Positions 24,141 to 33,125 of a DNA stretch of 64,000 nt are shown here, piece after piece. Below the pieces are notes generated by a model. It did not search any database and was not told the origin of the DNA. It saw only the letters and a program-made list of their open reading frames with translations. The stretch comes from Pseudomonas parafulva (GTDB lineage Bacteria; Pseudomonadota; Gammaproteobacteria; Pseudomonadales; Pseudomonadaceae), in contig NZ_CP019952.1 of assembly GCF_002021815.1 (NCBI RefSeq), positions 2,015,001 to 2,079,000 on the forward strand, in the 5' to 3' direction. A program made the translations under genes and the position numbers. Within the stretch, counting starts at the first letter, position 1. Each line of letters begins with the position of its first letter.

Positions 24141-25010
24141 TCATTTGGCAAATGCCGCAACGATTGCGTCCACTACAACCCTCACCCTTGCCGTGTGCGC
24201 CAGGTCCCGATGCAGCACAAGCCAGGCTTCATATGGCGTGGCCCGCTTACGATCAGGCCAAATTCGCACCAAACTGGTATCTCGCCGGGCCATGTATTCC
24301 GGCAACTCACCGAGGGCCAGGCCGGCGCGTACGAAGGTTGCCAGCATGAGGCTCGAGTCCAGCTCCGCGACAACACAGCCTGCGGATCTGGGTTCTCCTG
24401 CCAGCGTGTCATCCTGACGCTCGGTTACACCTTTCTGGTAGAGGGCGATGTCATGCCCCACCAGGGCGCTACCAGGCTCTGGCTTCCCACGCAATTCAAG
24501 GTAGCGCTGTGTCGCATACAGTCCGACAGTCCAGTGAGCCAGCCGTCGCACGATCAGGTCAGGTTGTTCTGGGCGTACCGTGCGCACGGCTACATCGGCC
24601 TCCCTGCGCCCCAAGTCCAATAGCCGGGTAGTGGTGGTCAGAATGACCCGCACCTCAGGATGAGTGGCCCGCAGTTGCTCGATCGCGGGTATGACGAAAT
24701 CAACGGCCAGCGCATCGGTGGTGGTGACGCGCACCTCACCCGACGGATGAGGGTCGCTGCCTTCACCCTGGCGCTCGAAGGAGACGGCCATCCGCTCCAT
24801 TTCCTCAGCCTTTTGTACGAGCTGTTGTCCGGTGGTCGTCAACGCCAGCCCCCCAGTGCTGCGGAGGAATAGACGGCTGCTCAAGGTTTGCTCAAGCCCC
24901 GCCAGCCGCCGACCGACCGTAGTCTGGTCGATGCCCAAAGCTTTGGCTGCAGCCCGCAGGGTGCCGGCACGGTGCACTGCGAGGAAAATGCGTATGTCAT
25001 CCCAATTCAT
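24141..25010 (-). CDS. LysR-family transcriptional regulator
   Basis: A 289-residue regulator. Its N-terminal winged helix-turn-helix (DDIRIFLAVHRAGTLRAAAKALGIDQTTVGRRLAGLE) is followed by a periplasmic-binding-like effector domain. The ATG at 25010 is chosen because it places the DNA-binding domain at residue 1; a 32-residue open extension upstream has no family match. It is divergent from the Bcr/CflA exporter at 25154, and LysR regulators usually control the divergent neighbour. Confidence 0.87.
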   Translation of the reverse strand: MNWDDIRIFLAVHRAGTLRAAAKALGIDQTTVGRRLAGLEQTLSSRLFLRSTGGLALTTTGQQLVQKAEEMERMAVSFERQGEGSDPHPSGEVRVTTTDALAVDFVIPAIEQLRATHPEVRVILTTTTRLLDLGRREADVAVRTVRPEQPDLIVRRLAHWTVGLYATQRYLELRGKPEPGSALVGHDIALYQKGVTERQDDTLAGEPRSAGCVVAELDSSLMLATFVRAGLALGELPEYMARRDTSLVRIWPDRKRATPYEAWLVLHRDLAHTARVRVVVDAIVAAFAK

Positions 25011-25153
25011 CGTGGCGCGCTTCCTGAAGATGCAAATATGCAGCCCTGGGCTGCGATTACGTGCATTTTCGCATTGATGCAGGCTGCATAACATAGCGAG
25101 GTTCATTCATCGTCCATCACGCAGCCGGCCCAAGCCGGATGCCAGGGAGCACA

Positions 25154-26332
25154 ATGCCTCGCTTAACCTTCATCCTGACAGTCGCCATGCTGAGCGCCTT
25201 CGGCCTCGTCGCCTCGGATATCTATCTACCCGCGATGCCCGGCATGGCTACTGAATTTGGCATTGCCAGTTGGCAAATGCCGCAAACCGTTTCGTTCTAT
25301 CTACTGGCACTGGCCATTGCGCAGTTGGCTTATGGCCCAATGTCAGACCGAGGAGGACGCAAGCCGGTGCTGCTTGCCGGTGGCGTTCTCTATCTGCTGG
25401 GCTCCGTGGGCTGCGCGCTGTCCAGCAGCTACATGGACTTCATCGCGTGGCGCATGGTGGAAGCGGTGGGCGCGGCGGCGGGGCTGGTGATTGGTCGTGC
25501 GTTGATCGCCGACACCTGCGACAAGCGAACCTCGGCGAAAGTCTATGCCGTGATTTACCCCCTCGTATCACTCTCGCCGGCATTGGCCCCGGCAATCGGT
25601 GGGCACTTGGCCGTCGCATTCGGCTGGCGAGCCGACTTTCTGTTCGTCGCAGCATTCGGGGCGGTAGCGCTGCTTTTGGCGCTGTTTTTAATACCTGAAA
25701 CGCTACCGGTCGCGGCGCGGAGCAGGAACGCCCCCTTTGCGGGTTTTAGCCGTGTGCTGGGTGACCGCAGCTTTTGCCGCTACACGTTAGTGGTGTGTTC
25801 TATCTATTGTGCTTGGTTCGTTTATCTGACGCAGTCGCCGTTCCTTTTCGTACAAGCAGGCTTGAGCGAGGCGCAAAGCGGTTGGCTGTATATGCCGCTT
25901 ACCTTAGGCATCATCGGGGCCAACCTGTTGGCCCGGCGGCTGCTTGACCGCTTACCTTACGACCGGATCGTTGCGATCGGCATCACCTGCTTCGTACTCG
26001 GCGCCATGGCGTTTCTTCTGGCGTACGCCATGGGGTGGCACAGCGTTACGGCCGTGGTGCTGCCTATGTGCCTGGTCAGCTTGGCCAATGGGTCATCGCT
26101 TTCACTGGCAATCTCAGGTGCTATCGCCAGTGAACATGGGCATGCAGCCACCGCTTCGGGGTTGGTGGGGTTTTGCCAGATTGGCAGCGCAGCCGTTGTG
26201 GCGATGGGTGTGAGCGCGGTATTAGGCACAGGTTTCGGTGTGCTCGCCGGGGCGGTGGCGGTGTTGAGCTGTTTGGCATTGTTTGCTTGCATGCCGTCGC
26301 TCTATCGCAAGCAACCGGCGCAGCCAGGGTAG
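25154..26332 (+). CDS. Bcr/CflA-type MFS drug exporter
   Basis: An inner-membrane protein of 392 residues with 12 predicted helices. LSAFGLVASDIYLPAMPGMATEFG is the hallmark of the Bcr/CflA subfamily of DHA1 exporters; GPMSDRGGRKPVL is the conserved loop 2-3 motif, and GRALIADTCD follows in helix 5. CCAGGGAGCACA precedes the ATG at 25154. It is probably controlled by the divergent LysR gene and exports a toxic compound or amino-acid derivative. Confidence 0.87.
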   Translation: MPRLTFILTVAMLSAFGLVASDIYLPAMPGMATEFGIASWQMPQTVSFYLLALAIAQLAYGPMSDRGGRKPVLLAGGVLYLLGSVGCALSSSYMDFIAWRMVEAVGAAAGLVIGRALIADTCDKRTSAKVYAVIYPLVSLSPALAPAIGGHLAVAFGWRADFLFVAAFGAVALLLALFLIPETLPVAARSRNAPFAGFSRVLGDRSFCRYTLVVCSIYCAWFVYLTQSPFLFVQAGLSEAQSGWLYMPLTLGIIGANLLARRLLDRLPYDRIVAIGITCFVLGAMAFLLAYAMGWHSVTAVVLPMCLVSLANGSSLSLAISGAIASEHGHAATASGLVGFCQIGSAAVVAMGVSAVLGTGFGVLAGAVAVLSCLALFACMPSLYRKQPAQPG

Positions 26333-26906
26333 CGCTCGGGCGGGCCTGCACGCTTAATGCTGGCCCAGCGCTCGCTGACTCAAGCAGAGCTTTCAGCGTT
26401 TCGAGCTCATGCAGAGACGTCAGCATCAGCACCGAAGAGGGCGACCTGGAACCCAGTGACAAGGCCTGTTGCACTACAGCGGCCGCGCACGTAGCGTACT
26501 CGGTGGCCTGGATCAAAATGTCTTCTAGGCAGGCATTGTGGGGAGGGGGGCGGGGACGATCTTGAGCATGGTTCAACTCCAACGTAGGAAGTGGAGCCGC
26601 CTCACTGTTGCTGTCAAACAATAGGGTGGCAGCTGTACGTGGGTTGACAGACCGAGACGTTGGCACTGGGCGCACCACAGGGGTGCCCACACGTACAGCC
26701 ACCATAGAAAGTGTGCACCTGAAGGCAACGTCAGGGATCTGTCAAAACCGGTCGCTGAATTGGCAGCGACCTGGCGAGACTAGATTCCGCGCACCTCAAA
26801 ACTGGTGGGTCCCCAGGCAGGAAGTGCCGGTGCTCATCCAGGGCTGCCTGGAAGCCCTGGATGCCGCAGTCACTATGTCCGACGGGGGCTGTGCCCCCGC
26901 CGCCCC
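26333..26906. other. 574 bp gap, possibly with a decayed small ORF
   Basis: No convincing gene. On the minus strand an open frame down from 26705 contains LEDILIQATEYATCAAAVVQQAL and SVLMLTSLHELETLKALLESA, in the style of small helical Pseudomonas proteins (DUF3077/DUF6124-like), but no ribosome site is seen and the frame runs into the exporter antisense. CATCCAGGGC (26835-26844) and GCCCTGGATG (26854-26863) form a perfect hairpin, and GGGGGC/GCCCCC form another at 26884-26898, near the 3' end of the autotransporter. Confidence 0.4.
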
Positions 26907-29900
26907 TCAGAAGCGAACCGTGATGCCTGCATTGACCGAATGGAACCGTGTATCAGAACCAAACTGCCCTTGATACGACAGCCCTACATCAGTCTGACGG
27001 TTCAGCTGTACCTTTGCCCCCACTTCAGTGAGTGCCACGTTTCGCGTCTGCGCAATCCCTTGCACCTCAAAGTTCGGTCCACCGGCAAACGCCTGCTCAT
27101 TGCGTGGGTCCAGGTCGCCGTAGGCCCGGCGCCAGCCCAGCGAGCCGAACAGTTGCGTATCGTGATTGGCCACACGTGTGTGGGTCGAAGCCCGCATGCC
27201 GACCGTGGAGAACCAGGTGTCCTGTTTCTCGCTCGATACGTTCAGCGCCGCTGCGCCGCCCTTTTCGCGGAAACGGTCGGCGTCGTAGTTCACGTAGGAC
27301 ACCCCTACGAACGGCTCCAACGCCACCGCGCCCAGGCCGATGCGGTAGGCCGCCTCGCCACTGGCTTGCAGCGTTTTGGCGTCGCGCTTGCCCTTGAGGT
27401 GGTCGCTGTAACCGGCAAACGCCACGTTGCGGCTGCTGTCGAGCTTGTGCCAGGTGTAGCCCACATCTGCACTCAGGCGCAGCGCGTCGATCTGGGCGCC
27501 GGTGTACAGGCCCAAGTGATAGTTGTCACTGTGGCCCTTGGCATCGCGGTCATCGGCATCGAACTTGGAGCGGCTGTAACCGCCGTACACGCCGGCACGC
27601 CAGTCCTGGGTAATGCTGCCGTCCGCGCCGATCAGCACACCACCGGTGCGTTGGTGCAGGCCGCTGGCGCCGCTGTTGCCATCGAGCTTCGACCAGTTGC
27701 CGAACACTTGCGCCCACGCGCCGCCTTGCGCCTCGGGGGTGGCCGGCATCAGGTTCGATGCCCCTGGCGGCATGCGCACGGTGTTAGTGTCCAACAGGCC
27801 GCGTACGCGGGTGCCGAGCACGCCCGACACGACTTGACTATTGGCAATCAGCGCGGTGCCCGTGCTGCTGTGATAATCAGCGGACAGTTGGTCGATGGCA
27901 TTGCGGGCACTGGCTGCATCCAGTACCAGCAAGTTGTTGTACAGGCGCAGCGGGTCGCCGCTCTGTTGCAATGCACTCAGGGCGCCCGCCGTATTCCACT
28001 GGTTCTGTGTGAGCGCCACCGTCTGGAAGATGCCCGGGGTACCTGTGGTTGGCGTTTGCACCGGCGGCTGAACGGGTGGCTGTACCGGTGGTTCTACTGG
28101 GGGCTCGACCGGCGGCTGTACCGGGGGCTCGACAGGCGGTTCTACAGGCGGCTGCACCGGGGGTTCAACAGGCGGCTCGACCGGCGGCTGTACGGGCGGT
28201 TCGACCGGGGGCTCTACAGGCGGCTGTACCGGCGGCTCCACGGGAGGCTCTACAGGCGGTTCCACGGGTGGTTCAACAGGCGGCGTGGTGCCTTTCTGCG
28301 CAATGGTCAGGTTCAGCTCATTGGCGGTGCGCTGCAGGCTGACATTGAGAAATGCCGAGTTGGTAAACGCTTGCGCATACGCGGTACCTGCCGCTGCGCC
28401 CTCCACCACACCGCCTTGCGCGGCCAGCAGGGTATAGGTTTGCCCGGTCTGGTAGCTTTGAGCGTCGTTGAGGGTGGTCACGTCCACACGCGTACCGCGC
28501 AGGGTGGCGCTGCCGCTTACGTTGACGCGGTCCGAGCCGCCATTGCCAGCAATGTCGGCGGCGTACCTGGAGCCTTCTGCCATGTCCAGGTCGCCCTTGA
28601 TGTTCAAGGTGCCCAGTGCTGCTTCACCTGGCGAAAGCGTACCGCCCGAGGCCACTTGCGTGCTCCCGACCTGACCGTTACCCGCCAGCACGCCACCGGC
28701 CAATACTTGGGCACGGTTGCTGTAGTTGCCTGAAGCGTCGGTATGCCCAACGGTGCCGTTGACCACCAAGGTGCCGTTGCCCACGCTCAGCAATGATGTG
28801 CCTCGTGGGTTGGTCTGGTCCACGTCGCCGCCCAGTACCAGCCGCCCACCACGTACCACCGTGCTCCCCGAAAGGCCGGTCAGGTCGCCGCCCAAGGTGG
28901 TGTCGCCGCTGAACGCGTACACACGGCCAGCGCCACTGATGCGGTTGTTCACTTGCAGGTTGCTGTCGGTATGGTTGAACGCCAGTGCACCGCTGCCGGC
29001 GCCGAAGCGAATGGCCGTTTGCGGGTCGAGGCGGCCCGCCGCCTGGGCAGTACCGGCGCTGATGGCATCGATGTCGGTACGCGCATCGTCCCGCACGACG
29101 GCGCCACCGATGCTGAGCGTGCCACGGGCGGCGGAGTTGATGCTGGTCAGCTCGCTGATGTCGATCCCGTCGGTGCTGCTCAGCTCTGCGCCGTTGGACA
29201 GGGTCAGGATGGTGCTGGAAGTCGTGGTGCCCAGTGTCATGGCACGCGTGGCCAGGCGGGTGCCTTCACCGGAGACATTGACCTGGGTGTTGCGGCTGAC
29301 GTTGGCCGACCCCAGCGCCATGGAGTCGCTGGTCAACACGGCGCCGTCGCTCAGGCTCAGGTCGTTGCGGTTTCTGAAGGTGCCGGTGTTGTCCCAGCGC
29401 GTGCCAGCGCCCGACAGTTCGCTGATCGAGTTGATGGCCACACGCTCACTGACCAGTTGCCCGCCATCCTTGAGGTTGATGCGCGAGTCGTACAGGAACA
29501 CGCCACCGGAGGTGACGTTGACCGTGTCCACTTTTGAGCCCTGGCCGCTGACCAGCAGGTTGGCCCGGGACAGTGCGTTGCCGGCATTGCCATTGTCGCT
29601 CAGCTGCAGGTCCCGGACCGACACCTGCCCGCCGCCAAGCACGTTGAGAGTGCCTTGCCCGGCGCCGCCGATCACGATGGTGTTGCCCAGCACCGCGCCG
29701 GTGCGTGGCACGTTCCAACGTGTACCAGGGCCCTGTACGACGACCGTGGCCATGGCCGTACTGGCAGCGTCGTTGGTGGACGATCCACCGATCCGGCCGC
29801 CGAAGCTGGTGACCTGGGCGCCATTGTTGAGGGTGAGGGTGGACGGCGTGCCGTTGCTGGGGCGTAGCACCACAGCGCCATCAATGCCTCGGTCGCTGCT

Positions 29901-30008
29901 GAAAGTGTCCTGACCGCTGTCGAGCACGTAGTCGGCTGCGTACGCGCCGGGGGCCAGGGCGAGCGTAATCGCGAAGGTGAGGGGGGATAACTTGAATAAG
30001 GGGTTCAT
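26907..30008 (-). CDS. Autotransporter outer-membrane beta-barrel protein
   Basis: A 1033-residue type Va secretion protein. Signal peptide MNPLFKLSPLTFAITLALAPGAYA. The passenger (about 25-575) is a beta-helix built of Gly/Ser/Thr/Asn-rich repeats with GGxL motifs. A linker of 19 PPV(E/Q) units follows (about 576-650). The C-terminal autotransporter barrel (about 745-1033) contains GGAWAQVFGNWSKLDG and ends in Phe (AGITVRF) as needed for BAM insertion. The ATG at 30008 produces the signal. No protease triad is evident in the passenger, so an adhesin-like function is likely. Confidence 0.87.
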   Translation of the reverse strand: MNPLFKLSPLTFAITLALAPGAYAADYVLDSGQDTFSSDRGIDGAVVLRPSNGTPSTLTLNNGAQVTSFGGRIGGSSTNDAASTAMATVVVQGPGTRWNVPRTGAVLGNTIVIGGAGQGTLNVLGGGQVSVRDLQLSDNGNAGNALSRANLLVSGQGSKVDTVNVTSGGVFLYDSRINLKDGGQLVSERVAINSISELSGAGTRWDNTGTFRNRNDLSLSDGAVLTSDSMALGSANVSRNTQVNVSGEGTRLATRAMTLGTTTSSTILTLSNGAELSSTDGIDISELTSINSAARGTLSIGGAVVRDDARTDIDAISAGTAQAAGRLDPQTAIRFGAGSGALAFNHTDSNLQVNNRISGAGRVYAFSGDTTLGGDLTGLSGSTVVRGGRLVLGGDVDQTNPRGTSLLSVGNGTLVVNGTVGHTDASGNYSNRAQVLAGGVLAGNGQVGSTQVASGGTLSPGEAALGTLNIKGDLDMAEGSRYAADIAGNGGSDRVNVSGSATLRGTRVDVTTLNDAQSYQTGQTYTLLAAQGGVVEGAAAGTAYAQAFTNSAFLNVSLQRTANELNLTIAQKGTTPPVEPPVEPPVEPPVEPPVQPPVEPPVEPPVQPPVEPPVEPPVQPPVEPPVEPPVQPPVEPPVEPPVQPPVQPPVQTPTTGTPGIFQTVALTQNQWNTAGALSALQQSGDPLRLYNNLLVLDAASARNAIDQLSADYHSSTGTALIANSQVVSGVLGTRVRGLLDTNTVRMPPGASNLMPATPEAQGGAWAQVFGNWSKLDGNSGASGLHQRTGGVLIGADGSITQDWRAGVYGGYSRSKFDADDRDAKGHSDNYHLGLYTGAQIDALRLSADVGYTWHKLDSSRNVAFAGYSDHLKGKRDAKTLQASGEAAYRIGLGAVALEPFVGVSYVNYDADRFREKGGAAALNVSSEKQDTWFSTVGMRASTHTRVANHDTQLFGSLGWRRAYGDLDPRNEQAFAGGPNFEVQGIAQTRNVALTEVGAKVQLNRQTDVGLSYQGQFGSDTRFHSVNAGITVRF
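28056..28283 (-). repeat. 12-bp tandem repeat coding PPV(E/Q), 19 units
   Basis: 228 bp encode exactly 19 tetrapeptides PPVE or PPVQ, mostly in the order E-E-Q. Third positions vary between units, so the peptide is selected, not just the DNA. It forms a stiff proline spacer between passenger and barrel and could change in copy number by slippage. Confidence 0.85.
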
Positions 30009-30252
30009 AACGGCTCCGGAGACTCCATGAGATGCCACCAGCGTGGCCACCGCGCCCCAAGGGCTTGGCGTTCCTGTGTACGGCGGTAAACAGGGGGAGT
30101 ATCGGGAGCGACCCAAGACGGTGAAATAGTACGGATGTGCTAGTTAGGCGCCCAATGTGACGCACGCCACACTCCGCGGTAACGGATGGCCGATTCGCCA
30201 CGTCCAAAGGCTGTTACGCCAATGATGGCCTTATGATTATGCTTTTTGGCGC

Positions 30253-30975
30253 TCAGCTGGCCGGGTCTTGCCCTAGCACCTTGCTCAGCGCCAGGCGGGC
30301 ATCTTCGAGCTGCACCAGGGAGGCATGCCGGGCGCCGAGGGCGTCGCCGTTCTGGATAGCCGTCAAAATGGCTTTGTGCCGGGGGAGGGCGAGCTCATCG
30401 AAATTCGGACGCTGGTTGGAAAAGCGCACCGATTCGCGCAACGCCATCGACAGCATGTTGCACAGGTAGGCGAGCAGGTCATTGTGGGTGGCATCGGCGA
30501 TACGAGCGTGAAAGTCCAGGTCTGGCTGCAGCCGCTCATCTGGCGTGCGCGCCGCTTCCATTCGCTGGTAGGCCTCGCCGATCGACGCCACGTCCTCTGG
30601 CGTGGCACTGGTGGCGGCCAGGGCAGCAGCAGCAGGCTCTATGACCCAGCGTACGCTGGACAGGGTATTGAAGAACTCCTGTTGCGGCGTTGCCTGCATC
30701 AGCCAGTGCAGCACATCGGGGTCGAGCATGTGCCAGTCATGGCGCGGCCTGACCAGGGTGCCGACCCGGGGGCGCGCTTCAACCAGGCCCTTGGCCGTCA
30801 GGGCACGCATGGCCTCACGAAACACCGGCCGACTGATCGCGTAGCTTTCGCACAGGCTTGCCTCGGACGGCAGCTTCTGCCCTGGGGCGAGTTGACCGGA
30901 CACGATCTGCAGGCCCAGGTCCTGGACCAAGGTCGCGTGCATGCTCTTGCGCGTTGAGGGCTGGCGGTAATTCAT
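30253..30975 (-). CDS. FadR-subfamily GntR regulator of the pentonate locus
   Basis: A 240-residue regulator. An N-terminal winged helix (LGLQIVSGQLAPGQKLPSEASLCESYAISRPVFREAMRALTAKGLVEARPRVGTLV) is joined to a helical FCD domain with metal-binding-type residues (DLDFHARIADATHND and PRHKAILTAI). It lies downstream of the dehydratase on the same strand. FadR-type regulators bind TNGTNNNACNA, and two such sites occur in the dehydratase/permease control region. It is probably a repressor released by a sugar acid or its keto-deoxy product. Confidence 0.87.
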   Translation of the reverse strand: MNYRQPSTRKSMHATLVQDLGLQIVSGQLAPGQKLPSEASLCESYAISRPVFREAMRALTAKGLVEARPRVGTLVRPRHDWHMLDPDVLHWLMQATPQQEFFNTLSSVRWVIEPAAAALAATSATPEDVASIGEAYQRMEAARTPDERLQPDLDFHARIADATHNDLLAYLCNMLSMALRESVRFSNQRPNFDELALPRHKAILTAIQNGDALGARHASLVQLEDARLALSKVLGQDPAS

Positions 30976-31208
30976 GAGGGGTGTGCGAGGTCCTTCTGGC
31001 GGGGGCTCGCATCATAGCACTGATGGATGCAGGGCTGTTTTGCAGCGCCTTGATGGCGGACAGAGGGGGGCTGGCGGGCCTCGGCACTCTAGCGGGCGCA
31101 GAGCTGTCGGTGCATAGACAGCTCCACGGCGTTCAAGCGGCAAGCGGCATCAAGCGCCCTCGTGCCGTTCAGCCAGTCACGGTCCCGCTTGGGGTGATGT
31201 CCCCTGGG

Positions 31209-32942
31209 CTAGTGAGAGTGCTTGGGCACCGCCGCCCCGCGGCAGCCGACGAGAAAGTCGAAGTCGCAGCCCTCATCAGCCTGCATCACATGGTCCAGGT
31301 AGAGCTTGGCATACCCCCCGGTGATCAGCTGTGGCGGTGGCTGCAGATCCGCCAGGCGACCGGCCAGTTCCTGTTCGTCGATGTCCAGGTGCAAGCGGCC
31401 TTGCTGGCAGTCCAGTTCGATCCAGTCCCCCTCGCGTACCACGGCCAAAGGCCCACCTGCGGCTGCTTCCGGTGCAACGTGCAGCACCACGGTCCCATAG
31501 GCCGTGCCACTCATGCGCGCGTCGGAGATGCGCACCATGTCGGTTACACCCTGGGCAAGCAACTTGGCCGGCAGCCCCATGTTGCCCACCTCGGCCATGC
31601 CGGGATAACCCTTGGGTCCGCAATACTTCATCACCAGGATCGAGTTGGCGTCCACATCCAGGTCCGGGTCGTTGATGCGGGCCTTGTAGTCTTCGAAGTG
31701 CTCGAAGACCACGGCGCGCCCCCGATGCTGCATCAGCGCGGGGGTGGCCGCCGATGGCTTGAGCACTGCGCCCTTGGGCGCCAGGTTGCCCCGCAGAATA
31801 CAGATACCGCCGTCGGCAACCAGCGGTTTGTCCAGCGGGCGGATGACTTCCTCATCGTAAAGTGGTGCGGTGTGGCAGTTGTCCCACAGGCTCTTGCCGT
31901 TTGCGGTCAGCGCAGTCGGGTTGGGCAACAAACCATGCTCACCCAGGCGCCGGATCACGGCCGGCAGACCGCCCGCGTAATAGAACTCCTCCATCAGGAA
32001 ACGCCCCGAAGGTTGCAGGTCGACCAGCGTCGGCGTACCACGTCCCACCCGCGTCCAGTCCTCCAGTTGCAGGTCGACGCCAATGCGCCCGGCAATGGCC
32101 TTGAGGTGAATCACCGCGTTGGTCGAGCCGCCAATGGCGGCGTTCACCCGGATGGCATTTTCGAAGGCTTCGCGGGTGAGGATTTTCGACAGCCGCAAGT
32201 CTTCGCGCACCATGTCGACGATGCGCATACCCGACAAGTGCGCCAACACGTAACGGCGTGCGTCCACGGCAGGGATGGCGGCATTGTGCGGCAGCGAGGT
32301 GCCCAGCGCCTCAGCCATGCAGGCCATGGTCGAAGCCGTCCCCATGGTGTTGCAGGTGCCGGCTGAGCGCGACATGCCCGCCTCGGCGGAGAGGAATTCG
32401 TTCAGGTCGATGTGGCCGGCCTTATAGGCCTCATGCATCTGCCACACGATAGTGCCGGCGCCAATATCCTTGCCTTTGTGCTTGCCGTTGAGCATTGGCC
32501 CGCCGGTCACCACGATGGCCGGAACGTCGCAGCTGGCAGCGCCCATCAGCAACGCAGGCGTGGTCTTGTCGCAACCGGTCAGCAGTACCACGGCATCGAC
32601 CGGGTTCCCGCGAATGGCTTCTTCCACATCCATGCTCGCCAGATTGCGCGTGAGCATGGCCGTGGGGCGCAGGTTGGATTCGCCGCTGGAGAACACCGGG
32701 AATTCCACCGGGAAGCCGCCTGCTTCCAGCACGCCTTTCTTGACGTGCTCGGCGATCTTGCGGAAATGCGCGTTGCACGGGGTCAGCTCCGACCAGGTGT
32801 TGCAGATGCCGATAATCGGTTTGCCCTGGAACTCGTGGTCCGGAATGCCTTGGTTCTTCATCCAGCTGCGGTACATGAACCCGTTCTTGTCGGCGGTACC
32901 GAACCATTGGGCGGAGCGCAGCGACGGCTTGCTATCGGACAT
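31209..32942 (-). CDS. IlvD/Edd-family sugar-acid dehydratase (pentonate dehydratase)
   Basis: A 577-residue iron-sulfur dehydratase. It should convert an aldonate such as L-arabonate or D-xylonate to the 2-keto-3-deoxy acid. Cluster cysteines Cys56 (LTPCN), Cys124 (TGCDKTT) and Cys197 (GTCNTM) are in the positions expected from [2Fe-2S] pentonate dehydratases. The start at MSDSKPSLRSAQWFG (32942) is the family's normal N-terminus. It is divergent from the permease, semialdehyde dehydrogenase and AraD1 genes. Substrate is an inference from the locus; galactonate is less likely. Confidence 0.87.
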   Translation of the reverse strand: MSDSKPSLRSAQWFGTADKNGFMYRSWMKNQGIPDHEFQGKPIIGICNTWSELTPCNAHFRKIAEHVKKGVLEAGGFPVEFPVFSSGESNLRPTAMLTRNLASMDVEEAIRGNPVDAVVLLTGCDKTTPALLMGAASCDVPAIVVTGGPMLNGKHKGKDIGAGTIVWQMHEAYKAGHIDLNEFLSAEAGMSRSAGTCNTMGTASTMACMAEALGTSLPHNAAIPAVDARRYVLAHLSGMRIVDMVREDLRLSKILTREAFENAIRVNAAIGGSTNAVIHLKAIAGRIGVDLQLEDWTRVGRGTPTLVDLQPSGRFLMEEFYYAGGLPAVIRRLGEHGLLPNPTALTANGKSLWDNCHTAPLYDEEVIRPLDKPLVADGGICILRGNLAPKGAVLKPSAATPALMQHRGRAVVFEHFEDYKARINDPDLDVDANSILVMKYCGPKGYPGMAEVGNMGLPAKLLAQGVTDMVRISDARMSGTAYGTVVLHVAPEAAAGGPLAVVREGDWIELDCQQGRLHLDIDEQELAGRLADLQPPPQLITGGYAKLYLDHVMQADEGCDFDFLVGCRGAAVPKHSH

Positions 32943-32956
32943 GATGGACACCTTAT

Positions 32957-32967
32957 TAGTATTACTA
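32957..32967. promoter_or_regulatory. GntR (FadR-type) operator 1
   Basis: TAGTATTACTA is a near-perfect palindrome that fits TNGTNNNACNA. It lies 14 bp upstream of the dehydratase start codon. It is the inverted copy of operator 2. Confidence 0.78.
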
Positions 32968-33030
32968 TTTATCGTTATGGTGCTCAATGTATCGCCAAAA
33001 AACCAACATGTGAAGGGTTGTTGTTTTAAA

Positions 33031-33041
33031 TAGTAATACTA
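33031..33041. promoter_or_regulatory. GntR (FadR-type) operator 2
   Basis: TAGTAATACTA is the exact reverse complement of operator 1, and the match extends to 15 bp (33027-33041). The two sites are 74 bp apart, about seven helical turns, so a bridged loop is possible. It is upstream of the permease operon. Confidence 0.78.
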
Positions 33042-33125
33042 TATGATCGATTTCCTAGGTCAGCGGTCTGCCAAAAACCTCGGCCTGGTGTTGTACCCAT
33101 TACAAGAACAATTGGAGACATCGCC

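Noticed and set aside
26805..28733. 642-codon plus-strand frame opposite the autotransporter
   Set aside because: The autotransporter has signal peptide, barrel and final Phe; the plus frame is its antisense shadow, with Trp/Arg/Tyr runs from the PPV repeat.
30981..32366. 461-codon plus-strand frame opposite the dehydratase
   Set aside because: The IlvD/Edd cysteines fix the gene on the minus strand; no ribosome site or family on the plus strand.
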